Both the position numbers and the translations under genes were made by a program. The notes under the pieces are model-generated. The model searched no databases. It worked only from the letters and a program-made list of their open reading frames with translations, and was not told the origin of the DNA. Source: Flexibacter flexilis DSM 6793 (GTDB taxonomy: Bacteria; Bacteroidota; Bacteroidia; Cytophagales; Flexibacteraceae). Taken from it: a DNA stretch of 64,000 nt. The stretch covers positions 848,925-912,924 of the forward strand of contig NZ_FOLE01000001.1 of NCBI RefSeq assembly GCF_900112255.1, given 5' to 3'. This document shows, piece by piece, positions 50,291-59,597 of this stretch. The first letter of the stretch is position 1; each line of letters starts with the position of its first letter.

Positions 50291-52240
50291 AATTTCCTGC
50301 TCGGCTTCTTTGTCTTTCGTAATGTCGCGAATAATGCCTGTGTACCAACGCTTTCCTTCTATAAATGTCTCATTTACTGCCAAATAGACAGGGAACGTAG
50401 AACCGTCTTTACGTTGGGCGGTTACTTCGCGGCCTTGCGCCAAGATGTTTTTCTCTCCCGTGCGACGGTAGTGTGCCAAGAAGTCGTCATGGTTTACGGC
50501 TATGTTTTTCGGCATAATCATCGAAATATTTTTGCCTTCCATTTCGGCAGCGGTATAGCCAAACATGTCCAGCATGGCAGGGTTCACCAACTCTATTTTT
50601 CCGTATTCGTCAATGGCCACAATACCGTTAATTGCGCCATTGAGTACGGCCATAAATTTCAATTTGGCCTCATTAGAGTCGTGCAGTTGTCTATCCAATT
50701 CTTCTTGCGTGGCGGAAAGTTCTTCCATGTTTTGACGCATTTCTTCTTCTTGCGCACGCATTTGCTCGGCCTGATATTGCGACTCTGTTAGTAATCGTCT
50801 GGTCGTATTATTAATTTTGATAGAAGTAAAAGAGGCGGCAATACTTTCGGCTAATTTTTCTACAAAAGCAATTTGATATGGCAAAAACTCCTGAAAGGCA
50901 GCCAATTCCAACACACCTTCTACTCTATCATTGAGCTTTAGTGGCACAATAAGCAACACGGCTGGCGTAGCTTCGCCCAAACCAGAGGTAATGTGTACAT
51001 AGTTTTGGGGAACCGTTTTCATATAAATGGTTTCTGCCTCCAAATACGCTTGTCCTACTAGCCCCTGTCCTATCTGAATTTGCTTTTGACTGTGCTTCTT
51101 TTTATTGTAAGCGTAACACGCTGTTTGCTCCAAAAAGACACTTTGCTCATCTGTATCATTGATCACAAAAATAGCCCCTTGATTGGCAGAAGTATAGCGC
51201 ACCAAATGCAGTAAAATATTATCCGAAAGCGTTTCCACATTATCCGAACTGCGCAAGATTTCGGCAAACTGCGCAAGGCCTTGTGTTGCCCAATTGCGTT
51301 TGCGGTCTTCTTCGGCTACGGCTTGTAGGCGTGTTTGCATTTCTGTCAGAGCATTGCCTAGCACATCGGTTTCGCCTACAGGCTGAAATTCTTTATCAAA
51401 CTCACCTTTTCCGATTTTTACAGAAAATTCGGCAGCGTGGGTAAGGTTGTCTATCAGCACGTTGGTAGCCGAAATAGCCTGCCCAATTTCATCGTCCGAG
51501 GTTTGCATTTTGGATGGCAACTCTCCACGCGAAAGGGCTTCGATGTAGCGGCGCATTGTTTGGATTGGCGTTAAGATGTTGCCAATCAGTACCCATACAG
51601 TCCCAAAAGCCAATGGCAAAGAAAGAATTAGCATTGCAAAACCAAACCAATATTGCAAGGAACTAATATGTGCTATCTCTGAATTTTCCTTTTTGATGGC
51701 CGCGTTTTCACTGGCAATAAGCGAGGACAATGTACGGTAAATATTATTGTCCAACGGCGAGGTTTTGGCCTGCATTTCGTCGGCCAACTCTTGCAAAGAC
51801 TCTGTTGTTTCAGCTTTGGTAATAAGTAACTCTTGGGCTTGACCTAATTGGACAATTTGTTCTGACAACGTATTAAATAATTCTATACGATCCGCAGAGC
51901 GTTCTTTTTTTACCAAATCATTGAGCTGCTCCAATAGCTCCATGACTTCTTTTTCATAAATATTTTTACGCTTCTGCTTATGAGAAACATTTTTTGTAAT
52001 GATAAATGAACGCATAGCCGCCCCCGTCGCAGTACAGGTCTGCTGGAGTTTTGTGGCTGTCATTACAAAAGGAATTCTTTCTGTATGGAGTCTTACTACC
52101 CGATGTTCCATTCGAGTATTTTGTATCAACAAGAAAGAAATCGCCGAAACGATAATTAGAGAGAAAAATATCGCAAATAAGGTTAGCCTAAGGCGTATCC
52201 CTTTTTGAGTAAAATGGTGTAGAAATTTTTTCTGACGCAT
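48251..52240 (-). CDS. HAMP-GAF-multi-PAS membrane sensor without visible output domain, 1329 aa
   Basis: Order of parts: TM1 (about 20-39), a helical periplasmic sensor (40-195), TM2 (197-220), HAMP (about 220-310, with a second HAMP-like LSxGEL-IGKGEFDKE stretch), GAF (about 320-480), coiled coil (490-530), a first PAS (about 535-655, with FMAVLNGAINGIVAID and GIIRDITKDKEAE), then four near-identical units of 170 residues, each a coiled coil with EEELRQNMEELRA and a PAS/PAC with KDGSAYWVEATIAPVLD. The protein ends right after the last PAC (FDVTAEMEKQKS). No HisKA, HATPase, GGDEF, MCP or receiver domain follows. It may signal to a separate kinase. Monocistronic. Confidence 0.88.
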   Translation of the reverse strand: MRQKKFLHHFTQKGIRLRLTLFAIFFSLIIVSAISFLLIQNTRMEHRVVRLHTERIPFVMTATKLQQTCTATGAAMRSFIITKNVSHKQKRKNIYEKEVMELLEQLNDLVKKERSADRIELFNTLSEQIVQLGQAQELLITKAETTESLQELADEMQAKTSPLDNNIYRTLSSLIASENAAIKKENSEIAHISSLQYWFGFAMLILSLPLAFGTVWVLIGNILTPIQTMRRYIEALSRGELPSKMQTSDDEIGQAISATNVLIDNLTHAAEFSVKIGKGEFDKEFQPVGETDVLGNALTEMQTRLQAVAEEDRKRNWATQGLAQFAEILRSSDNVETLSDNILLHLVRYTSANQGAIFVINDTDEQSVFLEQTACYAYNKKKHSQKQIQIGQGLVGQAYLEAETIYMKTVPQNYVHITSGLGEATPAVLLIVPLKLNDRVEGVLELAAFQEFLPYQIAFVEKLAESIAASFTSIKINNTTRRLLTESQYQAEQMRAQEEEMRQNMEELSATQEELDRQLHDSNEAKLKFMAVLNGAINGIVAIDEYGKIELVNPAMLDMFGYTAAEMEGKNISMIMPKNIAVNHDDFLAHYRRTGEKNILAQGREVTAQRKDGSTFPVYLAVNETFIEGKRWYTGIIRDITKDKEAEQEIKNLLTETQLNAEELQANEEELRQNMEELRATQEDLNQRYKESALLGAELNARVNALNKAAILSESDLYGNITYVNDKLLEITGYTREELIGKPHSVLRHPDTPRAVFEQMWKTIKSGHVFQGTYQNRKKDGSAYWVEATIAPVLDINGNPEKYVGIRFDITHMMEAENEIKELLSHSQMQTEELKVNEEELRQNMEELRAIQEDLNARYKESALLGAELNARVNALNKAAILSESDLYGNITYVNDKLLEITGYTRDELIGKPHSILRHPETPRAVFEQMWKTIKAGHVFQGTYQNRRKDGSAYWVEATIAPVLDMKGNPEKYVGIRFDITHMMEAETEIKELLAHSQMQTEELKVNEEELRQNMEELRTIQEDLNERYLQAQKLSAELNARVQVLDKAAIVSESDLFGTITYANKKFTEISGYSNEELIGKPHNLVRHPDMPKAAFETMWKTIKAGNIFQGMVKNRRKDGSAYWVEATIAPVLGPDGQPEKYIGVRFDITQIKQQEEEVEKLLTISKEKTESLIISEEELRQNMEELKAIEEDLKEKYNHAQKLGAELNARVAVLDKVAIISESDLYGNILSANDKFCEISGYSREELIGKPHNMVRHPDTPKEIFKELWDTIKAGKVFQGKIKNRRKDGSAYWVEATIAPVLDEDGKPLKYIGIRFDVTAEMEKQKS

Positions 52241-52485
52241 AAATCACTTAATTGCCTCATCGGGAAATATTATAAAGTTCGCGTGTTTGTTAGTCGAACA
52301 GCAAAGTAACAATAAAATATGTAATACACGGCGTGCAATGTATGAAATTCGATTTTTTTTCAAATATAGTATATGCCCCCTATCAAAGTCATTCCTAATA
52401 ATCTACACTAAAATATTAGAAAATACGAGCACACAGTTAAGGTAGAATTAACAAGAAGGTAACAAATATTCTAAAGATAAGCCCG

Positions 52486-52493
52486 TATCTTTG
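52486..52493 (+). promoter_or_regulatory. -7 box (TATCTTTG) of the type B surface protein gene
   Basis: Perfect TAnnTTTG 30 nt before the ATG; no TTG at -33. The rest of the 282-bp divergent region is AT-rich, without other signals. Confidence 0.55.
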
Positions 52494-52522
52494 GGCAATT
52501 TTTACTCATATTCACTTTTCAA

Positions 52523-55500
52523 ATGACATTAAAAATCAATTACAAACTTTTTTTTTGCCTTCTTGTTTGGTGTGTTAGTTGTATAATCAATACACAGGCC
52601 GCCACTTACAATACAGGCTTTGAAGATGCCACCAAAGGAGGCTACGCACAAGGTACCGTTACACTTTCTGGGCTTCAATGGAGCTTGACTGATGCACTTA
52701 TAAATGGCCAACCAAATGATGTTTTTAACGGCACTCAAGCAGCCCGTACGCGCAATGCTGGTTCTTTGGAAATGCTAGAGCCTAAAACTAATGGCGCAGG
52801 AACAGTAACAGTATGGCACGCAAAGTACGGAAACGATAACAGTTCTACTTGGAAACTAGAATATTCGACAAATGGCGGCGGGGCGTGGACACAGGCAGGC
52901 AGCGACATTACGACCAATTCTACTAGTTTGGTACAAGAGACTTTCACGGTCAACGCTTCGGGCAACGTGCGTATCCGTATCGTAAAACTCACAGGAGGAA
53001 GTAATCGCATCAATTTCGATGACATCAACATCACAGACTTCAACAACGTACCCGCTTTCAACTTTTCGTTGGCTAGTGCAAGCGTAAGCGAAGCTGGTGG
53101 CAGCGTTACGGTTACTGTAAATCAAAGCATTGCGCAGGCTTGCGCCGTAAACATGACCGTTACGGGCGGCACAGCAGCCAGCACAGATTTTACGTTTACC
53201 TCCCCTACTACCCTTACTTTTGACGGGGTAACAACTTCCCAAAACATTGTTATTCCGATTATCAATAACAACACTTTTGCAGGAAACAAAACCGTTGAAT
53301 TAAGCCTAAGTAGCACCACGAATGGCTGTTTGGTGGGAGCAACCAACAAAATTACGGTTACGATTCTAGACGACGAAACGCCGCCCATTACAGGCTCTAC
53401 GCTTTATCCTGGCGATATTGCCATTGTGGCCGTAGATGCAAACACAGGTTCAGCAGCAGATAAAGTGTCTTTCGTGAACTTAGTTGATATTTTGCCAGGC
53501 ACTCAAATTCTCTTTACGGACAATGGTTACGAACGCGGCAATGCCGCAGGCGTTTCTACCAACACTTGGGGCAACCAAGAAGGAGTAATTTCACTTACGT
53601 ACAGTGGCACAAGCATACTTCCTGCAGGTTCTATCAACGAATTTACCAACGGAACTTTTGGCGTGGGAACGGCTCCAACAGGCTGGACACGCGATAATGT
53701 TTCTCCGATTACCGCAGATTATGGCAATTTCAATATGTCCACAGACCGCGACCAACTCTTTGTTTTACAGGGCTTTTGGGATAACGGTACTTATACAGGT
53801 GCTGATGGCAATGACGATGCTATTTTCACTGGCCGCATTTTGTTTGGTTATTCCAACACCGAATGGGCATTGACGAGCCAAGCCGTAGCAGATGCCAACG
53901 CAGGCGAACTTACCTCACGACTTCCTATTCAGATTAGTTGTTTGAATTTTGCTTCTATTCTATTGAGCAATGAAACCAATTCATTTAAAACTACACCTAA
54001 CGCTTTACGTGTCGGCAGCAAAGCACTCATTTTTGACAACCTCAAAAATGTTGGGAACTGGACAAATTCTTATGTTACCCAAACTCCTTTCACCGTTACA
54101 AGCACAGGCGGAACACTTGGTGTTTGGACGGGCATGAACTCAACCGACTGGTTCAATGGCTGTAACTGGGAACTCTACCAAGTCCCTGATGCCAATATTG
54201 ATGTTATTATCCCTGCTTCGGCTATCAATAATCCCGAAATTGCATCTACGACACTGGTAGCGCACTGCCGTAACATTGATATTCAAGCCAAGCGTTTGTC
54301 TATCAAAGGAAATGCCGCACATAAATTGGAAGTACACGGAAACTTGACGTTTTCAGGTGGCACATTAGACATGGACAGCACAGGCGCAGCTACCGACGGA
54401 CAAATCTTATTGCACGGCAACTGGAACAACAGCACCGTCAATCACTTTGCAGCAGGCAAAGGCCGCGTTTCGCTTGTCGGCAACACGACCCAACGCATCA
54501 ACGGTTCGGCTACAACTGAAATTTTCAGCACTTTGGAAATAGCCAAAACCGACAGCAGCGTAATGTTAAACAAGCCTATTAATGTTAGAAAAGAATTGGT
54601 ACTGACAGATGGTATTATTTACCCAAGTACAGTAGGTACATTTAGCTTAGAATCTCAGGCCATTTATTCGGGCGGTTCGGATACAAGCCACGTGAGCGGC
54701 AAAGTTTACAAAACGTATGCTCCCGTAGAATCATTTAGATTGCCAGTAGGTAAAAACGGCGTTTTCAGACCTTTTGGCGCATATTCAATTGGTGTGCTTA
54801 CAGCTCAAAGCAATGTAGCTGTTGAATTTTTTAATAACAATACTTCAACTATTGGCACGGCGATTAATCCAAATAACGGACTTTGCCAAGTGAGCAGCAA
54901 CGAATATTGGACAATGGATGCGACTAACGCCTTCAACAATAACTTGCAAGTAACAGCCTTCTGGGGTGCGCAAACACAACCAACTGTAACAGATATGCCA
55001 AATATGGCCGTAGCACATTGGAGCGGAAGCGAGTGGGAAAGCTATGGCAATTATGGAACTTCAGGCACAACTGCTTGGGGTAGCGTAACCTCAGACACTA
55101 TGGCTTTTAGCAATACGCTACATTACATTACCTTGGGTTACAGCAATATTTTGGCCAAACCGACCGCAGCCAACCTTACGATTTGCGAAGGCGACACAGC
55201 ACATTTGGTGGCAAGTTCTACGATTCCGACGGCCACTTTTAGCTGGTTTACGGCAGCCACAGGCGGCACAGCTATCGGCACAGGCAACACACTAAACGTA
55301 CAGCCAACGGCCACTACCAACTATTACGTTTCGGCACAAGATGGCACTTGCCAAAGTAACCGCACGATGGTACGAGTTACGGTAAGAACAACCGATTTCC
55401 AATTCCCTGCGGATGTAACAATACAAGCAGGCCAAAGTGTTACGCTTACGGCTTCGGGCGGAGATGTTTATACTTGGGGAACCAATAGCACACTTTCGGC

Positions 55501-55891
55501 AACCAACATTGCAAACCCAGTAGCAACGCCAAGCCAAACAACGGTTTATACACTGACTATCAGCACGTCGGCGGGTTGTAGCGAAACACGCAATGTAACG
55601 GTTACCGTCAAAGCAGGCAACGAAGTTTTTGTGCCAAATTCATTCTCTCCGAATGGCGACCACAACAACGACGCGTTCCAATTGTACAGCAACAATGTTT
55701 CGGAATACAAACTTTTGGTTTTCAATAGATTAGGTAACGAAGTAGCCAACCTTTCGGCAAGCGGCCAAACATGGAATGGCGAGTACGAAGGCAAACTACT
55801 TACAGGCGAAACGCTTGTTTGGACACTCAAAGGCACTTACACCGACGGCACCGAATTTAAGAAAAACGGCAGCGTGGTAGTGCTTAAATAA
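52523..55891 (+). CDS. T9SS type B surface protein with Calx-beta domain, 1122 aa
   Basis: Large exported protein: signal peptide (1-26, QAA), a jelly-roll-like domain (27-175, GFEDATKGGYAQG), a Calx-beta domain (about 178-290, ending VTILDDE), a lamin-tail-like block (SFVNLVDILPGTQILFTDNG), a filamentous beta region, two Ig-like repeats (from LTICEGDTAHLVASS), and the type B sorting domain (about 1040-1122: VPNSFSPNGDHNNDAFQLY). Type B tails attach proteins such as SprB to the surface via T9SS, often with a PorP/SprF partner, which is the next gene here (39 nt). Confidence 0.88.
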   Translation: MTLKINYKLFFCLLVWCVSCIINTQAATYNTGFEDATKGGYAQGTVTLSGLQWSLTDALINGQPNDVFNGTQAARTRNAGSLEMLEPKTNGAGTVTVWHAKYGNDNSSTWKLEYSTNGGGAWTQAGSDITTNSTSLVQETFTVNASGNVRIRIVKLTGGSNRINFDDINITDFNNVPAFNFSLASASVSEAGGSVTVTVNQSIAQACAVNMTVTGGTAASTDFTFTSPTTLTFDGVTTSQNIVIPIINNNTFAGNKTVELSLSSTTNGCLVGATNKITVTILDDETPPITGSTLYPGDIAIVAVDANTGSAADKVSFVNLVDILPGTQILFTDNGYERGNAAGVSTNTWGNQEGVISLTYSGTSILPAGSINEFTNGTFGVGTAPTGWTRDNVSPITADYGNFNMSTDRDQLFVLQGFWDNGTYTGADGNDDAIFTGRILFGYSNTEWALTSQAVADANAGELTSRLPIQISCLNFASILLSNETNSFKTTPNALRVGSKALIFDNLKNVGNWTNSYVTQTPFTVTSTGGTLGVWTGMNSTDWFNGCNWELYQVPDANIDVIIPASAINNPEIASTTLVAHCRNIDIQAKRLSIKGNAAHKLEVHGNLTFSGGTLDMDSTGAATDGQILLHGNWNNSTVNHFAAGKGRVSLVGNTTQRINGSATTEIFSTLEIAKTDSSVMLNKPINVRKELVLTDGIIYPSTVGTFSLESQAIYSGGSDTSHVSGKVYKTYAPVESFRLPVGKNGVFRPFGAYSIGVLTAQSNVAVEFFNNNTSTIGTAINPNNGLCQVSSNEYWTMDATNAFNNNLQVTAFWGAQTQPTVTDMPNMAVAHWSGSEWESYGNYGTSGTTAWGSVTSDTMAFSNTLHYITLGYSNILAKPTAANLTICEGDTAHLVASSTIPTATFSWFTAATGGTAIGTGNTLNVQPTATTNYYVSAQDGTCQSNRTMVRVTVRTTDFQFPADVTIQAGQSVTLTASGGDVYTWGTNSTLSATNIANPVATPSQTTVYTLTISTSAGCSETRNVTVTVKAGNEVFVPNSFSPNGDHNNDAFQLYSNNVSEYKLLVFNRLGNEVANLSASGQTWNGEYEGKLLTGETLVWTLKGTYTDGTEFKKNGSVVVLK

Positions 55892-55930
55892 TTTGGCTTA
55901 AACAGTTGAAAATCAATTTATTTTATTCTA

Positions 55931-57871
55931 ATGAAAATTTCTAAAAAAATATATATCGCGGCTGGCTTGCTTTCGCTTTCGTGGGCGAGCATGGCGCAAA
56001 ACGTTTATTATTCTCAATTCCACCACGCCCCAACGCTCACAAACCCTGCGGCGGTGGCTACCAAAAACGAAATGAGTGTAATGCTCAACTATCGCCGCCA
56101 ATGGGCTGGCGTGGGCGATGGTTATTCTACGCCTGCACTTTCGTTTTCGCGTGCTTTGCTCAAAGGAAATGACGCAGACAAACGTTTTGGTGGGGTAAGC
56201 GTAACGATTTTGCAAGACCGCACAGGTGAAAACGGCTACGTGCAAACTACTGGCGGAACAGTGGGTTATGCGCATAATGTGCGTTTGAGCGAAAAACTTT
56301 TTGTGGCATTGGGCTTGCAAGCGGGTGTATATCAACGTCGCTTAGATGGAGACCGACTCACCACAGGCAGCCAATGGATTGGCGGCACTTACGACCCCAA
56401 CGCACCAATTAACGAAAGCATTGGAGGCGAAAACAAAACTTTCGCGCAACTCAACGGCGGTTTGATGTTTTATGGACAAAATGCCGAAGGCGAACAAACT
56501 TTTAGCCTTGGTGCATCGCTTTATAACCTCAATCAGCCCGAAACAGGCAATACATTTAGTAACAAATTGAGCCAAAACCTACAAGTTACGGGTTCGGTAG
56601 TGGCATGGAAAAACGACCAATATTCTATTGTTCCTAACGCGCGTTTTGTACAGCAAAGCAATAAAAGCCAACAACTTAATGTAGGCTCATTGTTCCGCTA
56701 TCACACAGCCCCACAAAGTCATCTTGGTTTGGGTGCTTGGTACAGTTGGGATAATGCTGTGGTAGCCATGGTGGAATGGTATCAGCCGAGTTATATCGTG
56801 GGTTTGAGCTATGACCTTGGCGCGAGTTCGCTCAAAAACAATGGCAAAACCGTAGGCGCACCCGAATTGGCGTTGGCTTGGCGCAAAACCATTGGGCAGA
56901 AAATCGAAAAACCAAAAGATACGGATAAAGACGGCATCGTGGATACTGAAGACGAATGTCCGATGTTGGCGGGTTTACCTGAGCTGAAGGGTTGCCCTGA
57001 TGCCGACGGAGACGGCGTAGCCGACAAAAACGACAAATGTCCAAGCGTAGCAGGCGAAAAAGCCTTAGCAGGTTGCCCCGATGCGGATAAAGACGGCGTA
57101 GCTGATGCCGACGACGAATGCGTAAATGTGGCTGGTTTGCCAAAATTCAAAGGTTGCCCAGACACGGACGGAGACGGCGTAGCCGACAAAGACGACACTT
57201 GTCCAAATGAAAAAGGCACAGCAGAAAACAAAGGTTGCCCTGTGCTTACTACTTTGCGTGGCAAAGTGCTAAACGCCAAAACGAAGCAGCCAATCAATGC
57301 AGAAGTAACAATTGAAACAATTGATAACCAAGCTGTAGCAAATATCAATAGCGATTCGACTACAGGTGCTTTTGCCGCTGCACCATTAGCTTCTGCCAAT
57401 AAAACGTACAAGATTTTTGCTAAAAAACAAGGCTTCTTGGCCGAGTCGGTGGACGTGAAAGACAAAGAAGGCAAACAAAGCCATGACCTTGAAACCGAAA
57501 TTTTGTTGCAACCAATCGCGGCAGGTATGAAGACCGAACTTAAACATTTGAATTTTGAACCAAGCAAAGCCGTTATTTTGGCAGAGTCTTACCCAGAACT
57601 TGACAAATGGATTGTTTGGTTGAAAGAAAACCCTAAAGCTACGCTCGAAATCGCAGGCCACACCGACAACACAGGCGATGCGAAAAAGAATTTGGGACTT
57701 TCGCTTGAACGCGCCAAAGCCATCAAAACATATTTGGTGAGCAAAGGAATTAAAGCTAATCGCCTACAAACCAAAGGTTATGGCCAAACAAAACCAGTAG
57801 CCGACAATGCTACGGACGAAGGCAAATTGAAAAACCGTCGCGTAGAACTTATCGTTTTGCGCAGCAAATAA
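55931..57871 (+). CDS. PorP/SprF-type membrane protein fused to TSP3 repeats and OmpA domain
   Basis: 646 residues: signal peptide (1-22), PorP/SprF beta-barrel (23-320, with YYSQFHHAPTLTNPAAVA), four thrombospondin type-3 calcium repeats (about 330-435; DADGDGVADKNDKCP and similar), a carboxypeptidase regulatory-like domain (about 440-535) and an OmpA peptidoglycan-binding domain (545-646; LNFEPSKAVI, then AGHTDNTGDAKKNLGLSLERA). PorP/SprF proteins help present type B cargo; the OmpA part should tie the barrel to the wall. This joins what is usually two proteins (PorP and PorE-like). Downstream of its likely cargo gene. Confidence 0.88.
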   Translation: MKISKKIYIAAGLLSLSWASMAQNVYYSQFHHAPTLTNPAAVATKNEMSVMLNYRRQWAGVGDGYSTPALSFSRALLKGNDADKRFGGVSVTILQDRTGENGYVQTTGGTVGYAHNVRLSEKLFVALGLQAGVYQRRLDGDRLTTGSQWIGGTYDPNAPINESIGGENKTFAQLNGGLMFYGQNAEGEQTFSLGASLYNLNQPETGNTFSNKLSQNLQVTGSVVAWKNDQYSIVPNARFVQQSNKSQQLNVGSLFRYHTAPQSHLGLGAWYSWDNAVVAMVEWYQPSYIVGLSYDLGASSLKNNGKTVGAPELALAWRKTIGQKIEKPKDTDKDGIVDTEDECPMLAGLPELKGCPDADGDGVADKNDKCPSVAGEKALAGCPDADKDGVADADDECVNVAGLPKFKGCPDTDGDGVADKDDTCPNEKGTAENKGCPVLTTLRGKVLNAKTKQPINAEVTIETIDNQAVANINSDSTTGAFAAAPLASANKTYKIFAKKQGFLAESVDVKDKEGKQSHDLETEILLQPIAAGMKTELKHLNFEPSKAVILAESYPELDKWIVWLKENPKATLEIAGHTDNTGDAKKNLGLSLERAKAIKTYLVSKGIKANRLQTKGYGQTKPVADNATDEGKLKNRRVELIVLRSK

Positions 57872-57896
57872 TTGGTTGTATTTCATCTAAAATAGC

Positions 57897-57929
57897 GCGA
57901 TGGGGCGGCACTTTGTGCCGCCCCATCGC
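57897..57929 (+). terminator. Terminator after the PorP-OmpA fusion gene
   Basis: GCGATGGGGCGGCAC and GTGCCGCCCCATCGC form a perfect 15-bp GC-rich stem with a TTT loop, then TTTTTAT. Confidence 0.95.
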
Positions 57930-58214
57930 TTTTTATACACTCACAACAGAAAGCAGTTCATTGGCCGAGTAAAAATGTACTTTTGGCTAAAAAATATATC
58001 AATTAACCCAAAAACACCCTAATATTGTAATGTTTCTAAGAGGGAGCGGCAATGTAATAATGAAAAAAACTTACAAACACATACAGAATTTTGCAAGTTT
58101 TTCGTATGTTTGTTCTGGGAAAGAAGGTGTAAACCCATTTTTCACAACCTCTCTGATTCGATTATATCAAAAATATAATTCTTTCAACAAGTACCTAAAA
58201 AAGTGCAGATTAGT
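57930..58214. promoter_or_regulatory. Upstream region of the TPR gene, two -7 boxes
   Basis: AT-rich. TACTTTTG at 57978-57985 and TATGTTTG at 58105-58112 are perfect -7 boxes, neither with a well-placed TTG. A 62-codon frame overlapping the next gene's start has no protein-like features. Confidence 0.45.
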
Positions 58215-59381
58215 ATGAAAAAAGTGTTGATGCTTGGTATTTTGGGTATTTTGGGAAATGTGGCTGTAGCTCAACCGATTTTGGTTACGAAAGCCGCCGA
58301 ATTTCTCAAAAATAAACAAATTGATGCTGCTAAAACGGCCATAGACGCTGCCTCTGGCAATCCCGCGTCTGTGAACGAGGCCAAGACTTGGTATTATAAA
58401 GGTTTCATTTATAAAGAAGTTTTCAAGCAAGACCCCGTAAAAAATAAAGAAGCACGCTTACAAAGTGTGGATTTTTTCAAAAAATCTATAACACTGGACA
58501 AAGCCAACGAATACGTGGGTGAATGTAAAGCCAACATCAAATTTTTGGCCAATACTTACCTACAAGACGGAACAGAACTTTTTAACGCCAAAAAATATAC
58601 AGACGTAAAAGCACCGATTCGTAGCTATGTAAGTAACATTCAGTTTGCGGATGCAGCCAGTTTCAACCCTGAGGTTTACTCGTATATGGCCTACGCCGAC
58701 GAGATGACGGGCAAAGCAGATTCAGCGATTTTCTATTACGAAAAAGCATTGGAGGCAGGTTACAAAGATGCCTTGCTTTACGATAACTTGGCCAATCTTT
58801 ATCACCAAAAGAAAGAAGATAAAAAGTGTTTGGCATTGCTCAAAGAAGGAGCAAAACTCTATCCAAGCGATGACAAAATCGCTATTACGGAAGTAAACGT
58901 AATGATGGCCAACAACCAACTTTCAGAAATTGAGCCAATTTTGGATAAAGCCATCAGCCTGAATCCTAAAAACATTGAGTTGTATTTGGTGCAAGGAACG
59001 GCGTTGGATCGCATCGTGAAAGCAAACAAAGGCATTGATAAAGAAGCCTATTTCCAAAAACGCCTGACTGCATACAAAAAAGCATTGGAACTTGACGGAA
59101 ATAACTTTAGTGCCAATTACAACATGGGTATCACGTACTACAATCGTGCGGTGGACATCATCAACGATCAAAGCTACGACCTTGACGTAACGATGCTTAC
59201 CAAAATTATTGACCAATGCAGCGCAATGTTTAAGGAAGCTCAGCCATTTTTGGAAAAAGCGCATAAACTTACGCCCGCCAACAAAAACACCATGCTTGCG
59301 TTGGAAGGTGTCTATTACAACATGAACGACGCGCACAAAATGAAAGACATTCAGGACAAATTAGCCAAAATCAAAAACTAA
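58215..59381 (+). CDS. Exported TPR protein, 388 aa
   Basis: Signal peptide MKKVLMLGILGILGNVAVAQ (20 residues), then about six TPR-like helix pairs (for example AIFYYEKALEAGYKDALLYD, NLANLYHQKKEDKKCLALL and AYKKALELDGNNFSANYNMG). I start at ATG 58215; the GTG at 58203 adds four residues ahead of a good signal peptide. No T9SS tail, so periplasmic. Sits between surface-protein genes and may assist envelope assembly; role unknown. Confidence 0.82.
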   Translation: MKKVLMLGILGILGNVAVAQPILVTKAAEFLKNKQIDAAKTAIDAASGNPASVNEAKTWYYKGFIYKEVFKQDPVKNKEARLQSVDFFKKSITLDKANEYVGECKANIKFLANTYLQDGTELFNAKKYTDVKAPIRSYVSNIQFADAASFNPEVYSYMAYADEMTGKADSAIFYYEKALEAGYKDALLYDNLANLYHQKKEDKKCLALLKEGAKLYPSDDKIAITEVNVMMANNQLSEIEPILDKAISLNPKNIELYLVQGTALDRIVKANKGIDKEAYFQKRLTAYKKALELDGNNFSANYNMGITYYNRAVDIINDQSYDLDVTMLTKIIDQCSAMFKEAQPFLEKAHKLTPANKNTMLALEGVYYNMNDAHKMKDIQDKLAKIKN

Positions 59382-59408
59382 TTACGTCTGAGACATATAA
59401 CATCAAAA

Positions 59409-59447
59409 CAAAAAAGGCTTATCTGTAAAAAGGGTAGGCCTTTTTTG
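59409..59447 (+). terminator. Terminator after the exported TPR gene
   Basis: CAAAAAAGGCTTA and TAGGCCTTTTTTG pair over 13 bp (one T-G), followed by TTTTT. Confidence 0.88.
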
Positions 59448-59597
59448 TTTTTAATATTTTGGATAATATACTTTTCATTAATTGTACAAACATTGCATTT
59501 CTATAATTAATCACTTAAAATTGCACTTATTACACACCTATATACACACCCAGACAAGTACCTCAATATTGTTTTAAATTAAAAAACTTAACATCTC

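Noticed and set aside
58030..58218. 62-residue plus-strand frame before the exported TPR gene
   Set aside because: It overlaps the TPR start, spans a -7 box and has no protein-like composition.
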